Shown: positions 34,078 through 44,029 of the stretch, piece after piece | Position numbering within the stretch: the stretch's first letter is position 1 | Layout: each line of letters starts with the position of its first letter | From: a virus | IMG/VR virus record: IMGVR_UViG_3300009038_000002 | Coordinates: 1 to 45,003 of that record | Strand: one strand, 5' to 3' | Length of the DNA: 45,003 bases | The notes under the pieces: generated by a model | What the model saw: the letters and a program-made list of their open reading frames with translations, nothing else | Told to the model about the DNA's origin: nothing | Database searches by the model: none | Translations under genes and position numbers: made by a program

Positions 34078-36638
34078 TGGCGCGATTTGAAAAATACGGC
34101 AACCTGGATGAACCGGCGCAGATCGACGGCGATGTCGGCTGGAAAGGCGTAAATATGCGGCTTGAACCGCATCTGTTGGAAAAGGGCTATGCAGCCGACG
34201 CCCAAAACATGCGCTTCGATCACGGCGTCGCAGAGACGCGGCTTGGCATCGTGAACATGCCGTGGGGCAGCAAGATCACAGCGGCAGATTCTACCTCGAT
34301 TACGCGGGTTACGGTGACAGCAACCTTCACGAGTTTCGCCAATCACGGCTTTTTCAGCGGCCAAACGGTAACGATCACCGGGGCGACGCCATCGCAATAT
34401 AACGGCACTTTCGCCGTTACGGTAACGTCACCCACTGTTTTCACGTACGGCCCAATGACGAGCGATCCCGGCAGCAGCGCGACGCAGCAGGGCCACGCGC
34501 AAGCGCAAGGAACTGTCGCTTTTGGCACGATCTATGGCAGTGGAGTGTTTTCGGACCCCGTGACGAAACGCGAGTACGTTATCATCGCGGCGGACGGGAA
34601 TCTGTACTACACCTCGCCGAATAATGTGCCCATTCTGATGCCGCTTCCTCCGGGTGTTTCCGTGCTTCTGCCGTGCACTTTCACTCAGGCATTCAATGTA
34701 CTGTTCCTGCACCAGGACGAGACGCAAGACACGTTGCAATTAACGAACGTGTTCGGTTCCTGGACAACCGTATCCCAAACGACATCAGGGACGGGCACGC
34801 TTACGATCCCGAAAGTGAAGCGGAGCCTGTTCCAAAACAACCGCTTATTTCTGCCTCAATCCGACGACACCGTGAGCGTGAGCGATTTTGGCGATTACAC
34901 GCGCTATCTTCCGGCCTTGCAGGATTTCCGCGTGGCCCAAGGCAGCGCCGATAAGCTGGTGAGCATCCACAAGTTCAACGATGTGACGCTCATCGCGTTC
35001 AAAGACCACTCGATTTATGCGATCTACAACGTGTACGGCAATCTGGCCGCGACGCAGCAGGACCAGATCACCGGGCTTTTCGGACTCATCGCGCCGGAGA
35101 CTGTGGCGCACGTCGGCCCCGATCTTTGGTTTCTTTCCGAGCTTGGGGTGATGTCGCTGCGCCAGACTGAGTTCAATAAGATTCAAGGCGTGGTTCTGCC
35201 TGTGAGCGATCCGATCCAGCCGCTCATCAATCGGATCAACTGGCGCTACGCTGGCAATGCCCAGGCCGCGTATTGGAACAATCGGTATTATTTGGCGGTG
35301 CCGTTGGATGATGCGGAAATCCTCGGACCCGATCTGGCTGGAACTTTATTAACAACGGACGTTTCTCAGAATTCTATTCTCACCGGGCTGATTGCCGGAC
35401 AGACATACCGTTGGACGCCGAATGTAATCCCTGGCAGTAGCGATCTTTCCTTAACCAATGGCACCCAAGTGATTACCCTCGTGGCATCAGCAGTGCAATC
35501 GCCGATTGATTTTACGGCTCAAGGCACCACGATTACGCTTAAGACATTAACGGTAAATTTCGTTGGAGGTACAGTTCAGAGACTTTACAAGGGCGTGAAC
35601 AATGCTGTCCTGGTGTACGATTTCCTAAGCGGAGCATGGTCAGGTCTGGACAATGGACAGGGAATCAGCATCACACGATGGGTTCAAACGAAATATAACG
35701 GGAAACAGCGTCTATTTTTTATCGGTTCGGACGGATTTTTCCGTCTTTACGAGGAAGGGTATGAGGACGATATTGCCGTCCCATATACCGAGGTACGGGT
35801 GACGGCTACTCCAGCAGTTGGAAACACGATTCAAATAAATTCTGGTACGGTTGTGACCGCCGCCAATGCGATTGGAAATACCTCGCCCGCCACATGGGGG
35901 GCTGACAATCGGCCCGACGCCGCCAGCAATCTTTTTAGCGCAGCTTTGGTTTCCGGCTACGGCGGTCCAACCCAAGTGTTCACGGCTCCTAATACTACCA
36001 TTACAGGATTCATTGATGGCAGCGGTACTCTGGATAATCTCACTGGATTTCAAGCTGTTCGATTTTCTTCCACTAACGGACTTCTCCCAAATGTAGTAAC
36101 TACAGGCACATGGGCCAAAGTCACGCAGGTCAATCTTGCCCAAATCACTTCCTACATCGTCACTCGCGGCTATCAATCCCCGGAGAAGGAATTGCTCCAA
36201 TCGTTGTGGTTCGGATTCGACGTGCAATCGTGGAACCCAAACTACTCGCTCATCCTGATTGCCCAGGGTGCGAACGCGCAATTCACGCACATCAATCAGA
36301 CGACAAAGGATCGGGGGATTTTCTTCCGGCCATTCGACCGACCGCGCCAAGACCTCACGAACATCAATGGCGATTGGAATGACAAGTACAGCCTAGATTA
36401 TTCGCTGGCGCTGGGGAATGATGGCGCAGCGCAGACTTCGCCTTCAATACGCCTTGACACAACGCCCGGCGGAGTGCGACTCGATCTCCATCAGGAAATT
36501 CGCGAGACGGCCAAAGTCCAGCGTATCTATGGCCGAATGATTCAGGGCAAAATCATCAATATCACGGGGCGAGTCCGTGTGATCGCTTCGCGGCTTGAAT
36601 TCGGCGTCGAGCAAACCAGAGCGGGGAGCTACGTATGA
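34077..36638 (+). CDS. Large tail tube/stabilisation protein
   Basis: 853 residues. The N-terminus (FEKYGNLDEPAQIDGDVGWKGVNMRLEPHLLEKGYAADAQNMRF as a class) resembles phage stabilisation or nozzle proteins that begin with a D..G..G...R..P..L..G....A.N..F pattern. An HGFFSGQTVTITGATPSQYN domain (about 80-150) follows, then a beta-propeller-like middle (FGDYTRYLPALQDFRVAQG, LIAFKDHSIYAIYN). The C-terminus has DWNDKYSLDYSLALGND. It is likely the tail nozzle of a short tail. Confidence 0.6.
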   Translation: MARFEKYGNLDEPAQIDGDVGWKGVNMRLEPHLLEKGYAADAQNMRFDHGVAETRLGIVNMPWGSKITAADSTSITRVTVTATFTSFANHGFFSGQTVTITGATPSQYNGTFAVTVTSPTVFTYGPMTSDPGSSATQQGHAQAQGTVAFGTIYGSGVFSDPVTKREYVIIAADGNLYYTSPNNVPILMPLPPGVSVLLPCTFTQAFNVLFLHQDETQDTLQLTNVFGSWTTVSQTTSGTGTLTIPKVKRSLFQNNRLFLPQSDDTVSVSDFGDYTRYLPALQDFRVAQGSADKLVSIHKFNDVTLIAFKDHSIYAIYNVYGNLAATQQDQITGLFGLIAPETVAHVGPDLWFLSELGVMSLRQTEFNKIQGVVLPVSDPIQPLINRINWRYAGNAQAAYWNNRYYLAVPLDDAEILGPDLAGTLLTTDVSQNSILTGLIAGQTYRWTPNVIPGSSDLSLTNGTQVITLVASAVQSPIDFTAQGTTITLKTLTVNFVGGTVQRLYKGVNNAVLVYDFLSGAWSGLDNGQGISITRWVQTKYNGKQRLFFIGSDGFFRLYEEGYEDDIAVPYTEVRVTATPAVGNTIQINSGTVVTAANAIGNTSPATWGADNRPDAASNLFSAALVSGYGGPTQVFTAPNTTITGFIDGSGTLDNLTGFQAVRFSSTNGLLPNVVTTGTWAKVTQVNLAQITSYIVTRGYQSPEKELLQSLWFGFDVQSWNPNYSLILIAQGANAQFTHINQTTKDRGIFFRPFDRPRQDLTNINGDWNDKYSLDYSLALGNDGAAQTSPSIRLDTTPGGVRLDLHQEIRETAKVQRIYGRMIQGKIINITGRVRVIASRLEFGVEQTRAGSYV

Positions 36639-38173
36639 GTTTCAGTGTAACAGTAACGCCGGGAAAACAGTTCGCCTCAACCGAAACGGTGACGATTCCG
36701 AAGCTGAATCAGCTTGGCCAGCCGACGTTTACTGTCACGGGCACCGGAGGGACAACGGATTTGGCCAACGGCGCGGTCACGGCGCCTAAGACCGTCGCCG
36801 ATAATCATTTCTTCGCTCAAGGCGGCGCAACGGCGGCGGCGAGCGTACTCGGCAACGGGGTTGATACCTCTCGGAAGTACACTTTGGCTTGGGGCACCAA
36901 TGCCGTGCCAGGCACGCCCATCGACGGCATGATAATCAGCTTCAAAATGCCGGAAGATCACGCGGGGCCATTCGGCATGACGATTGACACAACTGTTGGC
37001 GGCGAGAAGCGGGCGCGCAAGAACAAGAGCGAAATCATTCTGCATGGCGATTTAGTACTCAATCAGGTCGTTGAATTCCGGTACGATTCTGCTGGCGGTG
37101 CCTGGCAACTGCTTTCGCCGCTTTCCCAAAAGGAGACTTATCATGCCGGGACGGCTGGCCGCAGTTCTAATGCGTACGTCATCACCATTTCGCCTCCGGG
37201 CGGACTCACGGCAGCAGTTCTCGGTGATCTGACCGGTAAACGGATTTCGTTCATCATTCCAGCGGCAGCGGCAAACACGGGAGCGACCTTGCTTACTGTG
37301 ACGCTTGGAACAACCACGCTAACGGCAAAGCCAATTCTAAAGAACGGCAGTTTGGGACTCAATTCGGGCGATCTGGCGGTCGGACAACTTGTGGAAGTCG
37401 TGTACGACGGAAGCAATTTTCAGATGACCAGCCATTTGGCAGTCCTTTACACAGCCGAACTCGCGGGTCATGCCAAGGAATTGTATCTGAAACGGGCCAG
37501 CGCGACGACAATCAGCATTGGGACATCTGGAATTACCGGCTCCATCGCCAATTTCGACGTGGTTCTCAAGAACATAAACAATGTCACCCAGTACACTTCA
37601 ATAAATACGTCTGGATTCACGATCAATACGGCCACGGCTGCTGGTGTTGGAGTCTTAAACACGCTCGACACCGGAACGCTCGGAACCGGGTGGTATTACA
37701 TTTGGATTGTCTCAAACGGAACCACCACCGGCGGAGTTTTGTCACTGAGCAATACGACCCTGGATGCTACGAATATAACCAATACCTATCCTTACATCGG
37801 TCTGGTAGGCATCGTTTATTCCAATGCCGGTTCTTTGACGGCATTTACGGCCATCGGTAGGAAACATTATCTCCAACAGGTTCAAATCACAACCGCAAGT
37901 ACCAGTCCAGGAACCATCAGCGGTTCACCTTTCAACACGATTATTCCGCCCATAGCAAAGAATTGGTGGGGAACGATAAACGATACTGCGGCTGCATCGC
38001 CAACGGCTCTGGCTTTCATCGCTGGTGAGTCAAACGGACTTGGACGGCAGGCGCTGGGCGGCGGCTCAGCGACCAAGAGCTTTGCCATTCCTTTGTCCGT
38101 ATACAGTTTCTATTATGATAGTGGCGGTGTCGCGCTTGCATGGACCTTTTTCGCCGATGGCTTCGAGATATGA
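36635..38173 (+). CDS. Tail fibre protein
   Basis: 512 residues, ATGA overlap. The N-terminus (VTIPKLNQLGQPTFTVTGTGG, then NGAVTAPKTVADNHFF) is a phage fibre head; the middle has regular beta-sheet, Thr/Gly/Asn-rich repeats. The C-terminus includes GLVGIVYSNAGSLTAFTAIGR and NWWGTINDTAAASPTAL, commonly seen in fibre tips. Probably trimeric and receptor-facing. Confidence 0.65.
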   Translation: MSFSVTVTPGKQFASTETVTIPKLNQLGQPTFTVTGTGGTTDLANGAVTAPKTVADNHFFAQGGATAAASVLGNGVDTSRKYTLAWGTNAVPGTPIDGMIISFKMPEDHAGPFGMTIDTTVGGEKRARKNKSEIILHGDLVLNQVVEFRYDSAGGAWQLLSPLSQKETYHAGTAGRSSNAYVITISPPGGLTAAVLGDLTGKRISFIIPAAAANTGATLLTVTLGTTTLTAKPILKNGSLGLNSGDLAVGQLVEVVYDGSNFQMTSHLAVLYTAELAGHAKELYLKRASATTISIGTSGITGSIANFDVVLKNINNVTQYTSINTSGFTINTATAAGVGVLNTLDTGTLGTGWYYIWIVSNGTTTGGVLSLSNTTLDATNITNTYPYIGLVGIVYSNAGSLTAFTAIGRKHYLQQVQITTASTSPGTISGSPFNTIIPPIAKNWWGTINDTAAASPTALAFIAGESNGLGRQALGGGSATKSFAIPLSVYSFYYDSGGVALAWTFFADGFEI

Positions 38174-38592
38174 CCGATTCGCCCCAGCAAATTTTGGACA
38201 AAAAGGCTCTGGACCGGAACGGTCAATTTATTGAACCGTTCCCGATTATTCGGCCCATTCGAGACGCCGTTGAGCTTCGCTTGCTTGAGCGCGAGGCGGC
38301 GCTGGACAATCATCGCGTCGTGGCCCCGACGCATCTGGTGGAACTTAAGGGCGAGATTGCCGGTTACATCGGCATAAATTCGCTGCCGATCTTTCAGGGC
38401 TGGTGGCACACGCAACGAATGAAACCGCGCAACACACTGATCGTGATGAGCCAAGTGGAGAACATGATGCGCTGCAATGGGGCAAAAGTAGCCGGATTCT
38501 TTGTTGTGAAAGGCAGCCCGTTCAACGGTTTCGTGGAGAAAGTCGGGTACGATCTGCTGGATGAGGGGCGGCTTATGGTGAAAGCACTCTAA
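38170..38592 (+). CDS. GNAT-like protein in the virion gene cluster
   Basis: 140 residues from ATG 38170 (ATGA overlap). VVAPTHLVELKGEIAGYIGI, NTLIVMSQVENMMR, and a terminal GAKVAGFFVVKGSPFNGFVEKVGYDLLDEG fit the beta-alpha order of a GNAT acetyltransferase, though the acetyl-CoA loop is not clear. T7 gp13, an acetyltransferase-like virion protein, occupies the same place before the ejection proteins, so a comparable role is likely. Confidence 0.6.
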   Translation: MTDSPQQILDKKALDRNGQFIEPFPIIRPIRDAVELRLLEREAALDNHRVVAPTHLVELKGEIAGYIGINSLPIFQGWWHTQRMKPRNTLIVMSQVENMMRCNGAKVAGFFVVKGSPFNGFVEKVGYDLLDEGRLMVKAL

Positions 38593-39443
38593 TGGGAAGC
38601 GCACTTTCAAATCTTGGTGTCGGCATCGCCGGACTCGTCGGAGCTTTCGATCCCAACGCGCCCGGTCAACTCAAAATCGAAGACCTCATCAAGCAGTACA
38701 CCGGGCAGGTGGGGAACATCTACGCCTCGCAGAATCAATATCTGCCCCTGTACGGCAACCTCTACAATCAATTGCAGCAGGGACAGGTTGGTTCGCAGGC
38801 GGGAAGTTTCGCTGGCATTTATCCACAACTTCGGGCCGGGTACCAGGGCGCATATCCGGAATACGGCGGATTGATCCAAGGCGCTGGCAACCTTTACAGC
38901 CAGACTCAAAGCGACTTGGCGCTTGGCACTGAGCTTGATCCGCGAGATGCGCGGCGGATTCAGCAGAATTACATGGCAGCCAGCCCAATGCACGGCGGTG
39001 GCGGCGGGTACGACCAGGCCGGGGCGGCGATCTCGCAATATTTGGCTGGAAATCAATTACGGCAGCAACGGATCGGAAATTATCTTGGAGCGCAAGGCGG
39101 GTATGCCCAACTTTTGCCGGGAGCGCCGGGATTGCAAGCGCCAAACGTCGGGGCGCAAGGCGCTTCTCAATGGTCCTCCGGGATGTACGGCAATCCATAC
39201 AATCCAGAAATTTTCAACGCCAATGCCTTCAATATCAACAGCCAGTGGGCGTATCAGAAGTTTATGAGCCAACTTCGCCAAGCATCGGCCAACCAGACCG
39301 GCCAAGGTGCAGGCGGAATTTTCGACGCGGCCATTGGCGGCGGTTTTGGCGGTATGGGTGGCATGATGGGTGGCGGCGGCTATGGAGGCGGATTCGGATC
39401 GCAATCGCCAGGATCGGGAATCGGCGGCACATTTGCTTACTGA
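38592..39443 (+). CDS. Ejection/internal virion protein
   Basis: 283 residues. A hydrophobic start (SALSNLGVGIAGLVGAF), a Gln/Tyr/Gly-rich helical middle (QNQYLPLYGNLYNQLQQ), and a glycine/methionine-rich end (GGMGGMMGGGGYGGGFG). It resembles the smallest of the three ejection proteins of short-tailed phages (T7 gp14-like place). It probably leaves the capsid with the DNA and lines a channel. Confidence 0.65.
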   Translation: MGSALSNLGVGIAGLVGAFDPNAPGQLKIEDLIKQYTGQVGNIYASQNQYLPLYGNLYNQLQQGQVGSQAGSFAGIYPQLRAGYQGAYPEYGGLIQGAGNLYSQTQSDLALGTELDPRDARRIQQNYMAASPMHGGGGGYDQAGAAISQYLAGNQLRQQRIGNYLGAQGGYAQLLPGAPGLQAPNVGAQGASQWSSGMYGNPYNPEIFNANAFNINSQWAYQKFMSQLRQASANQTGQGAGGIFDAAIGGGFGGMGGMMGGGGYGGGFGSQSPGSGIGGTFAY

Positions 39444-39445
39444 TT

Positions 39446-40885
39446 ATGGCCGACTTCCAAGACAGTAACAATAACGCCGGGATGATTGGCTATGGCATGG
39501 CGCAGCAGCAGGCCGGTTTTAATAGTCTGCTTGAACAGCACATCATCGAGCGGCACGAGAAGATTCGTGACACGGCGAAGGCGGCGGACACTTTCTTTAA
39601 GGCCAACCCGGAAGCCTTGAACGCGGCTGGATTCAGCAGCTTCGAGCAGTATGGGAATCAATCGGCGCTGGATCGTGGGCAGACGATGGCGGGAGTGATT
39701 CAGGGACAGGCGTACAGGAAGGGAGCAGCGGACGTTCTGCTTCAGCAGCAGCACGCGAATTACTGGCAGCAATTTGCCGCGCAACGCCAAGATGAAGTCG
39801 AAGGCGAAAAGGCCGAGAGCAGAGTGATGGCCAAATATGCCGAGAACCGCTCCGAAGATTCTGAAACCGGCGCTCCCGCGATGTCTCCGATGGCTGCATT
39901 CCATAGCGCAATGCAGGATGAACCGACCGGGTCGCGTTATTATTTCAGGCTGGCGCAAGGCGTCCAAAACTTGGAGAAGTTGAATCCCAATGCGAAACAG
40001 GGACCGCTTCAGACCTTCGCCACAAGATCGGGCGCTGAATATATGATTGGGCCGGATGGCAAGCCTGTCTTTACCGAAAAGCCCGGCGAGCAAATGCAAA
40101 TGCTCGACCGCTATCGGAAGATTCAGGACTCGCTTTCGGCCATTGGGAATGATCCAGGCAGCGCGCCATTGCGTAAATCTTTGGAATCCGAGAAAGATTT
40201 GATCGAAAACCATTTCCTAAAGGGCAATGAAGAACTTCGGGTTGGCCCTGACGGAACGGTTTCACTCGTGCGCGGCGGAAAAGGTTCGGGCAGTTCCGCA
40301 ACGCCAGCCTTCACCACCAAGGCCCAAGAGAAGGAAGTGACGTACACAAATGGCGTTCATCTGATGGATATCATTGCCCAAGGGTTGACGGCTGGCCACG
40401 TTGGCGTGAATGGTGTTGTGGGCGAATACCTTGTGGATCGTGGATTGGCTCAGTACTTTCCGAAACTTCAGAGCGATCAGCGCACCGAAATGCGCTCCAT
40501 GATTCAGGAATTGCGCGAGAGTCTGATGGGATCGCTGAATAAAGACAGCGGCAGATTCAGCCAGGTTGATCGGGATGAGATCGCCAAGGCGCTTCCCTCC
40601 ACGGGCATCTTTGAATCTTTGCCACACGCGCTCAAGGCCATTCAGACAGCCCGCGATATTCTCGTGGACCGCAGCCGGACCTATGCGGAAAAGACAGGAA
40701 CGCTTCCGCCTCCATTTGCCATGACGCCGACTGAAATCCAGAAAGCTTATCAAGGCGGGGCCGATGCGCTAAAGCGTGGATTGCGCGAGAGCGATGACGA
40801 ATTCAAGCGCAACTACCTTACGTATCGGCAGGCGCACGATGCCATCGCCAGATTCTATCCTCAAGCCGCTGCGGGGATGAAATGA
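39446..40885 (+). CDS. Internal virion/ejection protein
   Basis: 479 residues from ATG 39446. Helical and Gln-rich N-terminal half (QQQAGFNSLLEQHIIERHEK), a middle with EKPGEQMQMLDRYRKIQ, and a helical C-terminal half (REPL-type charge pattern, ADALKRGLRESDDEF). No enzymatic motif. Position and composition fit the second ejection protein of a podovirus-like particle. Confidence 0.6.
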   Translation: MADFQDSNNNAGMIGYGMAQQQAGFNSLLEQHIIERHEKIRDTAKAADTFFKANPEALNAAGFSSFEQYGNQSALDRGQTMAGVIQGQAYRKGAADVLLQQQHANYWQQFAAQRQDEVEGEKAESRVMAKYAENRSEDSETGAPAMSPMAAFHSAMQDEPTGSRYYFRLAQGVQNLEKLNPNAKQGPLQTFATRSGAEYMIGPDGKPVFTEKPGEQMQMLDRYRKIQDSLSAIGNDPGSAPLRKSLESEKDLIENHFLKGNEELRVGPDGTVSLVRGGKGSGSSATPAFTTKAQEKEVTYTNGVHLMDIIAQGLTAGHVGVNGVVGEYLVDRGLAQYFPKLQSDQRTEMRSMIQELRESLMGSLNKDSGRFSQVDRDEIAKALPSTGIFESLPHALKAIQTARDILVDRSRTYAEKTGTLPPPFAMTPTEIQKAYQGGADALKRGLRESDDEFKRNYLTYRQAHDAIARFYPQAAAGMK

Positions 40886-40886
40886 T

Positions 40887-43826
40887 ATGGCTGATGATGC
40901 GATTGATAAATTCCTGACTGCTCCGGTCGTTCCAACTCAACCCGATATAATGGCGGATCAGATCGGGGAGCGTATCAAGAACCGTCTGGCACGCGACGAG
41001 TTCCATGAAACATTCGTCGATCCTCTCCGTGCCGCGATGGGGACGCGCAAGGAACGGTACGAAGCGGCCAACATCGCCGGCGGAAGGCCATTGGACATCC
41101 AGACTGGTGCGCCTATCGGCGAACGAATGCACGCCGCTTTCCTCTCTGATCCAGAGGCCATGATGAAGTATTGGCAGGACCAATACGGGGCGGACAAAGT
41201 TAGACTTTCGACAGATGGAGTTCCGATTGTCACGACCACTGAAGAGAAAACAGGCAAATCGCTTGATCTCCGAGTCACCCCGGAAGACCTGCATTTGAGC
41301 GATGTCCCACTGCTGCTGAAAGAAGCCCCACAAGTGTTGGGAACCATTTTGGGAATGAAAGGGATGCAGGCATTGCTTCCACTCGCTAAATCGGGCAAGT
41401 TCTTGAAAGGCGCTCGGAGTGTAATCGGAACGTCACTCGGCATGGAAGGCGAAGGAGTTTTGCAGGATGTCGCATCGCGCATGGCTGAAGGACTTCCTGC
41501 AAATGTCACTCAACTTTCGATCCGGCACGCCGAACAATTGCCGCTTGACGCCGCGACAGCCACGGCAATGGGATTTGGCGGCGCTGTGCTTGGCAGAATC
41601 GCAACACCATTCATGGGTGAAATGCCGCCGGTCCAGTTCGATGCGCGGCAAGGCACCGCTTTTTTCAAGCGTAATCATGGGATTGATTTGGAGCCTCTAT
41701 TTTCCGCTGGGGAATTGACCGGCAGCCCGTTCCTTCAACGCTCAGAAGTTTTGGTGCAAAAGAGTCCGGCAGGCGCAGGCTTTTTCGAGCGACAACGGCA
41801 AGGCTTCGCGGCTGCGATTCAGCAGATTCAGAATATCATTGCCGGGCTGCCGAAAAATCCAACGGCGCAAGACCGGATGGCCGTGCCGTCAATTGAAGAT
41901 GTTGGGGAACGTGTTGCTTCGGTTCTGCAAGAGGCGAATGAACCTGCCGAGACTGCTATCCTTGGCGCTCGCGAGAGGGCAGTCCAGGCCGCCCATCGGA
42001 ATATCCTGTTGAGCATGGATAAAGCGAGTCTGCCAGAACGGCTATTGCAAGATTATGGGCCGGTGCAGGTGGGCCAGTCGTTCATTGATCGGGCGAAGGC
42101 TAAATTGGCCGACTTCACTGCCAAATCTAAAACACTTTACGATGCCGCCTATGCCCTGCCAGGCGGCACAGATCGGGCACTGGCGCCATCGAGTCTGTCT
42201 AGCCGGGCAGCCGAAGCCCTGAAAGATTTGCCCAGCAAAGACATGGTGAGCGAGGTTAAAAGCCCCATTCTGGATGCTCAAGGAAATGCCATTAAAATAG
42301 TGATTCACGGGCGCGAAGTGCTGAAGGAATTCGTTCCCACAGAAGTCATCCCAAAACTTCAAAAGCTTTCTGAACTTGGCACAACGAAATTTAGCCTTCG
42401 GGACTTGGTTCAAATGAGGAACGAAGTCAGCAATGACATTGCGCGTGGCGAGGCCGTGCCGGGCACGCAAACGCACCATCTGAATAAAATCCGGGAGATG
42501 CTGACCGACGCCATCCATGAAGGTACCGCTTCGATTGGCGATCCACGGCTGCGTCAGGCATGGGAAAAGGCGAACAATTTCTATCGGGACGAAGTCGGTC
42601 AATTTCATCGCCCTGGGATTGCTCCACTTCTAAAGAATCCTGGCGATCCGGGATATATTGGCCCGGCACAAGTCACTGGAAGGCTGACGGCAGAAAGTCC
42701 GGCCACGACGGATTTATTCAATGATATGAAGGATTTTGTTGGCGTCAACAGTCCCGAAATGAAGCTTTTGAAGCGCCGAATTCTTGATCGGCTTTACCAG
42801 ACTAGCCTTCAAGACGGAACCGACGTTCTGGATGCCAAATCATTTCTTGGAAAGCTGAGCGAATTTTATTCCAAACAGCCGGAAATGGCCAAGGAAGTAT
42901 TTGGCAAGCAGGGCGCGGATATGATCCGGCAGGCAAAGTCTCTGCTCGCCATTGGCGAACCTAAAATCAGCGCCAGTGAATTGGATAAGAGCCTGCAAGA
43001 CCCCCGGAAGTTCCCGGACCTATTCGCCTTGATCCGGGCGCAATCGGAGAAGGAAAAGCTCTATCGGAATTCCATCCTGAAAATGGTGGGATCAAAAAGC
43101 GTCCCTTCGGACTTTAACCCGAATGATTTCGTCAATTATTTCCTGAATAAAGCCAGCCCGAAAGAGGCGGCTGAGATAATGAAAATCATCCATCGCAATC
43201 CGATGATGGAACAGGAATTGCGGGCCAAGGTCGCTTCATCCATTCTGGACAAGGCCGAACGCCAACCGATGCCCCAGGATCGGGTTGCAACTCGCCTTGA
43301 CCCTCAGCGAATGGTCAGCAGTTTCTCGCTGCAAAAGCTGCTTGAGGATGAAAGCCGAGGCCCGGTTTATAGGGAAATCCTGGGCGATGAAGGCATGGAA
43401 AATCTGCTCAATTTGGCGCGTGTGCTGCGCCCCGGTGAGGCCAAAGAAAGAGCATTTGCCTCGGCGGGTGGAATCGCGGCGGGCATGGTCGTCAGCGGAT
43501 TTTATCAGGGCAAGATCGGAAAATTTGTGGACAAATCGCTGCACAATTATGTGGGCGGATTCCTGCTCACCACTCCGGGCGTGAAACGATGGACGGGCAA
43601 CACAGCTATGACACCACAGCGCACATACGCCTTGATGAATACCCTAATGGCTTCCACCCCCGTAATTGATTCGATGCTGCGGGATTATGGCGCTCAGGGC
43701 GCGGTGCGAATGACGGGTATCCTAAAGGCCAATCTTGACGAAAGTATGCGCGAGAAAATGCAAGCTGGCGCTCAGTCCACGAACCGAGTAACAACAGCGC
43801 AGATATTGAAGTTCCTGAATCAATGA
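40887..43826 (+). CDS. Large internal virion/ejection protein
   Basis: 979 residues, the longest gene. The first 250 residues include hydrophobic helices (LLLKEAPQVLGTILGMKG, LPLDAATATAMGFGGAVLG), then long helical repeats with Arg/Glu/Ala and Gln. A conserved-looking LPERLLQDYGPVQVGQSF and a C-terminal segment GGIAAGMVVSGFYQGKIGKF contain possible membrane-inserting helices. No transglycosylase Glu motif is seen, unlike T7 gp16. Likely the largest ejection protein. Confidence 0.65.
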   Translation: MADDAIDKFLTAPVVPTQPDIMADQIGERIKNRLARDEFHETFVDPLRAAMGTRKERYEAANIAGGRPLDIQTGAPIGERMHAAFLSDPEAMMKYWQDQYGADKVRLSTDGVPIVTTTEEKTGKSLDLRVTPEDLHLSDVPLLLKEAPQVLGTILGMKGMQALLPLAKSGKFLKGARSVIGTSLGMEGEGVLQDVASRMAEGLPANVTQLSIRHAEQLPLDAATATAMGFGGAVLGRIATPFMGEMPPVQFDARQGTAFFKRNHGIDLEPLFSAGELTGSPFLQRSEVLVQKSPAGAGFFERQRQGFAAAIQQIQNIIAGLPKNPTAQDRMAVPSIEDVGERVASVLQEANEPAETAILGARERAVQAAHRNILLSMDKASLPERLLQDYGPVQVGQSFIDRAKAKLADFTAKSKTLYDAAYALPGGTDRALAPSSLSSRAAEALKDLPSKDMVSEVKSPILDAQGNAIKIVIHGREVLKEFVPTEVIPKLQKLSELGTTKFSLRDLVQMRNEVSNDIARGEAVPGTQTHHLNKIREMLTDAIHEGTASIGDPRLRQAWEKANNFYRDEVGQFHRPGIAPLLKNPGDPGYIGPAQVTGRLTAESPATTDLFNDMKDFVGVNSPEMKLLKRRILDRLYQTSLQDGTDVLDAKSFLGKLSEFYSKQPEMAKEVFGKQGADMIRQAKSLLAIGEPKISASELDKSLQDPRKFPDLFALIRAQSEKEKLYRNSILKMVGSKSVPSDFNPNDFVNYFLNKASPKEAAEIMKIIHRNPMMEQELRAKVASSILDKAERQPMPQDRVATRLDPQRMVSSFSLQKLLEDESRGPVYREILGDEGMENLLNLARVLRPGEAKERAFASAGGIAAGMVVSGFYQGKIGKFVDKSLHNYVGGFLLTTPGVKRWTGNTAMTPQRTYALMNTLMASTPVIDSMLRDYGAQGAVRMTGILKANLDESMREKMQAGAQSTNRVTTAQILKFLNQ

Positions 43827-43827
43827 A

Positions 43828-43971
43828 TCAAAGCACCACGGCAAGCGCCAATCTTAATAGAAGCAGGATGGCAAATATGGCCGCTACGCCAATTCCAAGT
43901 GAAAACAGGAATTTGAACAGGCAGCCAATTCCGAAAGCTGCTTCATTCAGGAACTTTTCAAATGATTGCAT
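43828..43971 (-). CDS. Small hydrophobic membrane protein
   Basis: 47 residues: MQSFEKFLNEAAFGIGCLFK, then a single long hydrophobic helix (FLFSLGIGVAAIFAILLLLR, continuing LALAVVL). TTGACT lies 34 nt upstream of the ATG. An antisense 58-codon frame (43823-43999) has an ATGA overlap with the upstream late gene but looks like a polar shadow. I prefer the minus-strand gene. It could be a holin-like, toxin or exclusion protein. Confidence 0.55.
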   Translation of the reverse strand: MQSFEKFLNEAAFGIGCLFKFLFSLGIGVAAIFAILLLLRLALAVVL

Positions 43972-43977
43972 TATGGC

Positions 43978-44005
43978 AGAATCGTCCCTTTTGCAGTAAA
44001 GTCAA
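43978..44005 (-). promoter_or_regulatory. Leftward promoter of the small membrane-protein gene
   Basis: Minus strand TTGACT (44005-44000), 16-bp spacer, GATTCT (43983-43978), 6 nt, ATG 43971. The geometry equals that of the promoter at 5335-5362. Confidence 0.5.
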
Positions 44006-44029
44006 CAACAAGATAACCATAGGAAACAC

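Noticed and set aside
39437-40213. 258-residue minus-strand frame in the ejection-protein region
   Set aside because: Antisense to a coherent late gene, without promoter or ribosome site.
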